Below are positions 5,887 to 7,210 of a stretch of DNA of 7,210 nt, one piece after another. The translations under genes and the position numbers were made by a program. Source of the DNA: Campylobacteraceae bacterium (GTDB lineage Bacteria > Campylobacterota > Campylobacteria > Campylobacterales > Sulfurovaceae); the NCBI GenBank assembly GCA_026982175.1, contig JALSHP010000003.1:1-7210 (forward strand), written 5' to 3'. Numbering within the stretch: the stretch's first letter is position 1; each line of letters opens with the position of its first letter. The notes below the pieces were generated by a model, which saw nothing but the letters and a program-made list of their open reading frames with translations, had not been told where the DNA came from and did not search any database.

Positions 5887-6384
5887 ATGCAGTTAAAATA
5901 CCTAAACAACTACCCACAAAACCTACAAAACCAAATAAGAGAGCTAATCGAACAAGATAAGCTCTCAAACTACCTCTTAAACAAATACCCAAAAAAACAT
6001 GAACATCAAAATGACAAAGCACTTTATGCGTACACCAATGAGTTTAGAAATACGTTTTTAAAAAAGTTCACCCTCTCAAAAGTCCTTTACGATGGGAAAA
6101 TCAATGTCATAAACAATGCCTTAGGAACACACACTTTTGTCTCACGCGTACAAGGTGGAAAACTAAAGGCTAAAAATGAAATACGCATTGGCACAGTGTT
6201 TAAAAACATGCCAGAGGAGTTTTTACGCATGATAGTCGTGCATGAACTAGCACACTTTAAAGAGAAAGAGCATAAGAAGGCATTTTATAAATTTTGTACC
6301 CATATGGAACCAAGCTATCATCAGTTAGAGTTTGATTTGAGGGTTTATTTGAGCTATATTGAGATGTTTGGGAAGTTGTATTAA
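5887..6384 (+). CDS. YgjP-type (DUF45/WLM-like) zinc metallopeptidase
   Basis: The 165-residue protein has the zinc-binding sequence HELAH at 119-123 with catalytic E120, and a third His ligand, H129, six residues after the second (HFKEKEH). This is the arrangement of the YgjP/DUF45 family, related to M48 and SprT-like peptidases. The segment GTHTFVSRVQGGKLKAKNEI (80-99) precedes it, and a Pro-Ser-Tyr and Leu-rich C-terminal helix follows, as usual in the family. There is no signal sequence, so it is probably cytoplasmic; substrates of this family are poorly known. It starts 15 bp after the ligase gene. The bases before the ATG (CTTCTCTTTCTTAT) contain no Shine-Dalgarno sequence, so translation is likely weak or coupled to the upstream gene. 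The family call is firm; membership of the same transcript is inferred from spacing. Confidence 0.87.
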   Translation: MQLKYLNNYPQNLQNQIRELIEQDKLSNYLLNKYPKKHEHQNDKALYAYTNEFRNTFLKKFTLSKVLYDGKINVINNALGTHTFVSRVQGGKLKAKNEIRIGTVFKNMPEEFLRMIVVHELAHFKEKEHKKAFYKFCTHMEPSYHQLEFDLRVYLSYIEMFGKLY

Positions 6385-6421
6385 GCTCAAATAATTTTAA
6401 CTAAATAGAAAAATTAAAATA

Positions 6422-6443
6422 AAAGGGGACAGTTTCCACCTTT
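6422..6443. terminator. Terminator-like hairpin between convergent genes
   Basis: AAAGGGGA pairs with TCC-A-CCTTT (one bulged A at 6438) around the loop CAGTT. It lies 37 bases after the metallopeptidase stop. On the minus strand the hairpin is followed by a T-rich tract (TATTTTAATTTTT), so it fits best as an intrinsic terminator of the opposing nuclease-like gene. It is only weakly terminator-like for the plus strand, where just TTT follows. Confidence 0.55.
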
Positions 6444-6533
6444 AAAGACCTAAATTCTAGTCCCTAAAAAACTTCACACCCCTTCCCTTAAATCTCCACT
6501 TTTTAAAGCATAAAATTTAAAATAATTTTTAAC

Positions 6534-6597
6534 GGTGCAATAAATTGACACCCTACGAATGCGAATGTTTGATGGGTAGGGTGCATTTTAATGCACC
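6534..6597. repeat. REPIN-like element: two inverted, self-complementary arms
   Basis: The left arm (6534-6556) and the reverse complement of the right arm (6576-6597) match at 20 of 22 aligned positions with one gap. Both begin GGTGCA and end CACCCTAC. Each arm also folds on itself: GGTGCAATAAATTGACACC on the left and GGTGCATTTTAATGCACC on the right. A 19-base spacer with a short internal repeat (GAATGCGAATG) separates them. Paired, inverted REP hairpins of this kind are the known design of REPINs, spread by RAYT (IS200-like) transposases. No RAYT gene is in the window, and only one copy is visible, so mobility is inferred. Confidence 0.5.
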
Positions 6598-6605
6598 ACT
6601 TTTTT
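6580..6605 (+). terminator. Possible intrinsic terminator formed by the right arm of the repeat
   Basis: GGTGCAT and ATGCACC (7-bp stem, TTTA loop) are followed two bases later by six T residues (6600-6605). It could end plus-strand transcripts from the metallopeptidase operon about 200 bases after the last stop. The T-tract overlaps the stop codon of the opposing gene (6604-6606). It is the same DNA as the repeat's right arm, so termination may be a by-product of that element. Confidence 0.45.
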
Positions 6606-7210
6606 ATAAATATTTTTCCCACTCATAATGAACAATATTACGGCTCTTTCTATCAAACTCCACCCCAACAATAAAAATATCAGAAAATTTAGTCTCATAT
6701 TTTTGAGGGTAGTTCTTCTCTTTAATTTGAGCCAATGCACCCTTTTGATTGACTTTAAACTCAAAGATATAGAGCATATCATCAAGAAAGACACTTAAAT
6801 CTATGCGTCCATCGTTGGTGACATCTTCGGCTACAATTCTGTCAAACCCTGCTCCTGCAAAGTAGGCGTAAACCACTGAAGCGTAAAAGCCCTCATAATC
6901 TTCAATATCATTTTTAGTATAGTTATTATAAGCAATAGAGGCAAAAAGGGATTTAAAAACGCTCTCTATGCCATCAAGGTTTTTCTCTTCCATCATATCC
7001 ATAAGCTCATTTTGAATCTCTATTTTGGAGCTTCTATTTTTAACCAAAAAACCTAAAAGATAGTCATTAAAACTCATTTTTGTTTCTAGGTTTGGGTAGC
7101 TTAAGGTGTACTCTTTCTTTTGTCTTCTTTGCTTTACACTCTTAATGGTCAAGTAACCACTCTGAAACATAACCGTTTCAAGCGATATATTTTCAATATC
7201 AAAAGAGTTC
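6604..7210 (-). CDS. AAA-ATPase-like / PD-(D/E)XK nuclease-like protein (DUF1703 family), C-terminal part
   Basis: The reading frame stays open to the window edge: codons before the Met at 7170 read NSFDIENISLETV and run into MFQSGYLTIK, the family's conserved 'QxGYLTIK' stretch. The Met is therefore internal and the real start lies beyond 7210. Full family members are usually around 500-550 residues, with an N-terminal AAA-ATPase-like domain (PF09820) outside this window; about 201 C-terminal residues are seen. The nuclease-like core has GRIDLSVFL followed by YIFEFKVN, giving the D...E-x-K pattern of PD-(D/E)XK enzymes. After this come KGALAQIKEKNYPQKY and IVGVEFD, typical of the family C-terminus. 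Function is not established; members are abundant, often in multiple copies, in Bacteroidetes and Campylobacterota genomes and are suspected to act on DNA or in defence. The gene is convergent with the metallopeptidase operon. Confidence 0.85.
   Translation of the reverse strand, partial: NSFDIENISLETVMFQSGYLTIKSVKQRRQKKEYTLSYPNLETKMSFNDYLLGFLVKNRSSKIEIQNELMDMMEEKNLDGIESVFKSLFASIAYNNYTKNDIEDYEGFYASVVYAYFAGAGFDRIVAEDVTNDGRIDLSVFLDDMLYIFEFKVNQKGALAQIKEKNYPQKYETKFSDIFIVGVEFDRKSRNIVHYEWEKYL

Noticed and set aside
5831..6022. Minus-strand 63-codon hydrophobic open frame across the ligase-metallopeptidase junction
   Set aside because: It overlaps two real genes, has no ribosome site and its hydrophobicity comes from reading A-rich codons backwards.
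6385..6603. CRISPR array or small RNA gene in the convergent gap
   Set aside because: There are no regularly spaced direct repeats; the hairpins are explained by a terminator and one inverted pair, with no independent promoter seen.
6588..6794. 68-codon minus-strand open frame
   Set aside because: It overlaps the end of the DUF1703-type gene in another frame; that gene's motifs make it the real reading.
7168..7170. ATG at 7170 as the start of the nuclease-like protein
   Set aside because: The frame is open upstream to the window edge, and the preceding residues continue the family's conserved sequence, so this Met is internal.

Overview
The window looks like chromosome of a free-living Campylobacterota (Epsilonproteobacteria) member, of a Sulfurimonas/Sulfurovum kind; the genus is not decided. 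This rests on the low-GC, AAA/TTT-rich sequence, on promoters with a TATAAT -10 box and mostly no clear -35 box, and on a UPF0323 lipoprotein gene directly followed by a glutathionylspermidine-synthase-like gene, a pair also found in Campylobacter jejuni (Cj0371-Cj0372).

Left part (1-1848): the 3' end of a type I phosphoribosyltransferase gene is followed 18 bp later by a small multi-helix membrane protein with a charged coiled coil. These run tail-to-tail, with one base between stop codons, into two minus-strand RlpA genes. The upstream one (236 aa) has a double-psi beta-barrel plus a C-terminal SPOR domain. The downstream one (126 aa) is only the catalytic barrel. Both keep the Glu/His/Asp catalytic set with identical spacing.

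Middle (1849-5871): a 204-bp divergent control region separates rlpA from htpG (Hsp90 chaperone). It holds a near-consensus promoter for htpG, a -10 box for rlpA, and an inverted repeat between them. After htpG, a 141-bp gap carries two almost identical perfect palindromes, TTCACA-N-TGTGAA, centred 70 bp apart, each just downstream of a TATAAT box. This looks like a two-operator control region for the UPF0323 lipoprotein / ATP-grasp ligase operon and is the most interesting regulatory signal here.

Right part (5872-7210): a YgjP-type (DUF45) zinc metallopeptidase gene closes the plus-strand run. A 219-bp convergent gap follows. It holds a bidirectional terminator-like hairpin and a 64-bp element made of two inverted, self-complementary arms, which has the architecture of a REPIN (paired REP sequences). 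Beyond it, on the minus strand, is the 3' part of an AAA-ATPase-like / PD-(D/E)XK nuclease-like gene (DUF1703), a family common in accessory DNA. Its start lies outside the window.

I see no tRNA, rRNA, CRISPR array or insertion sequence. No complete new multi-gene system is evident; the novel candidates are the twin-palindrome operator, the tandem RlpA pair and the REPIN-like element.
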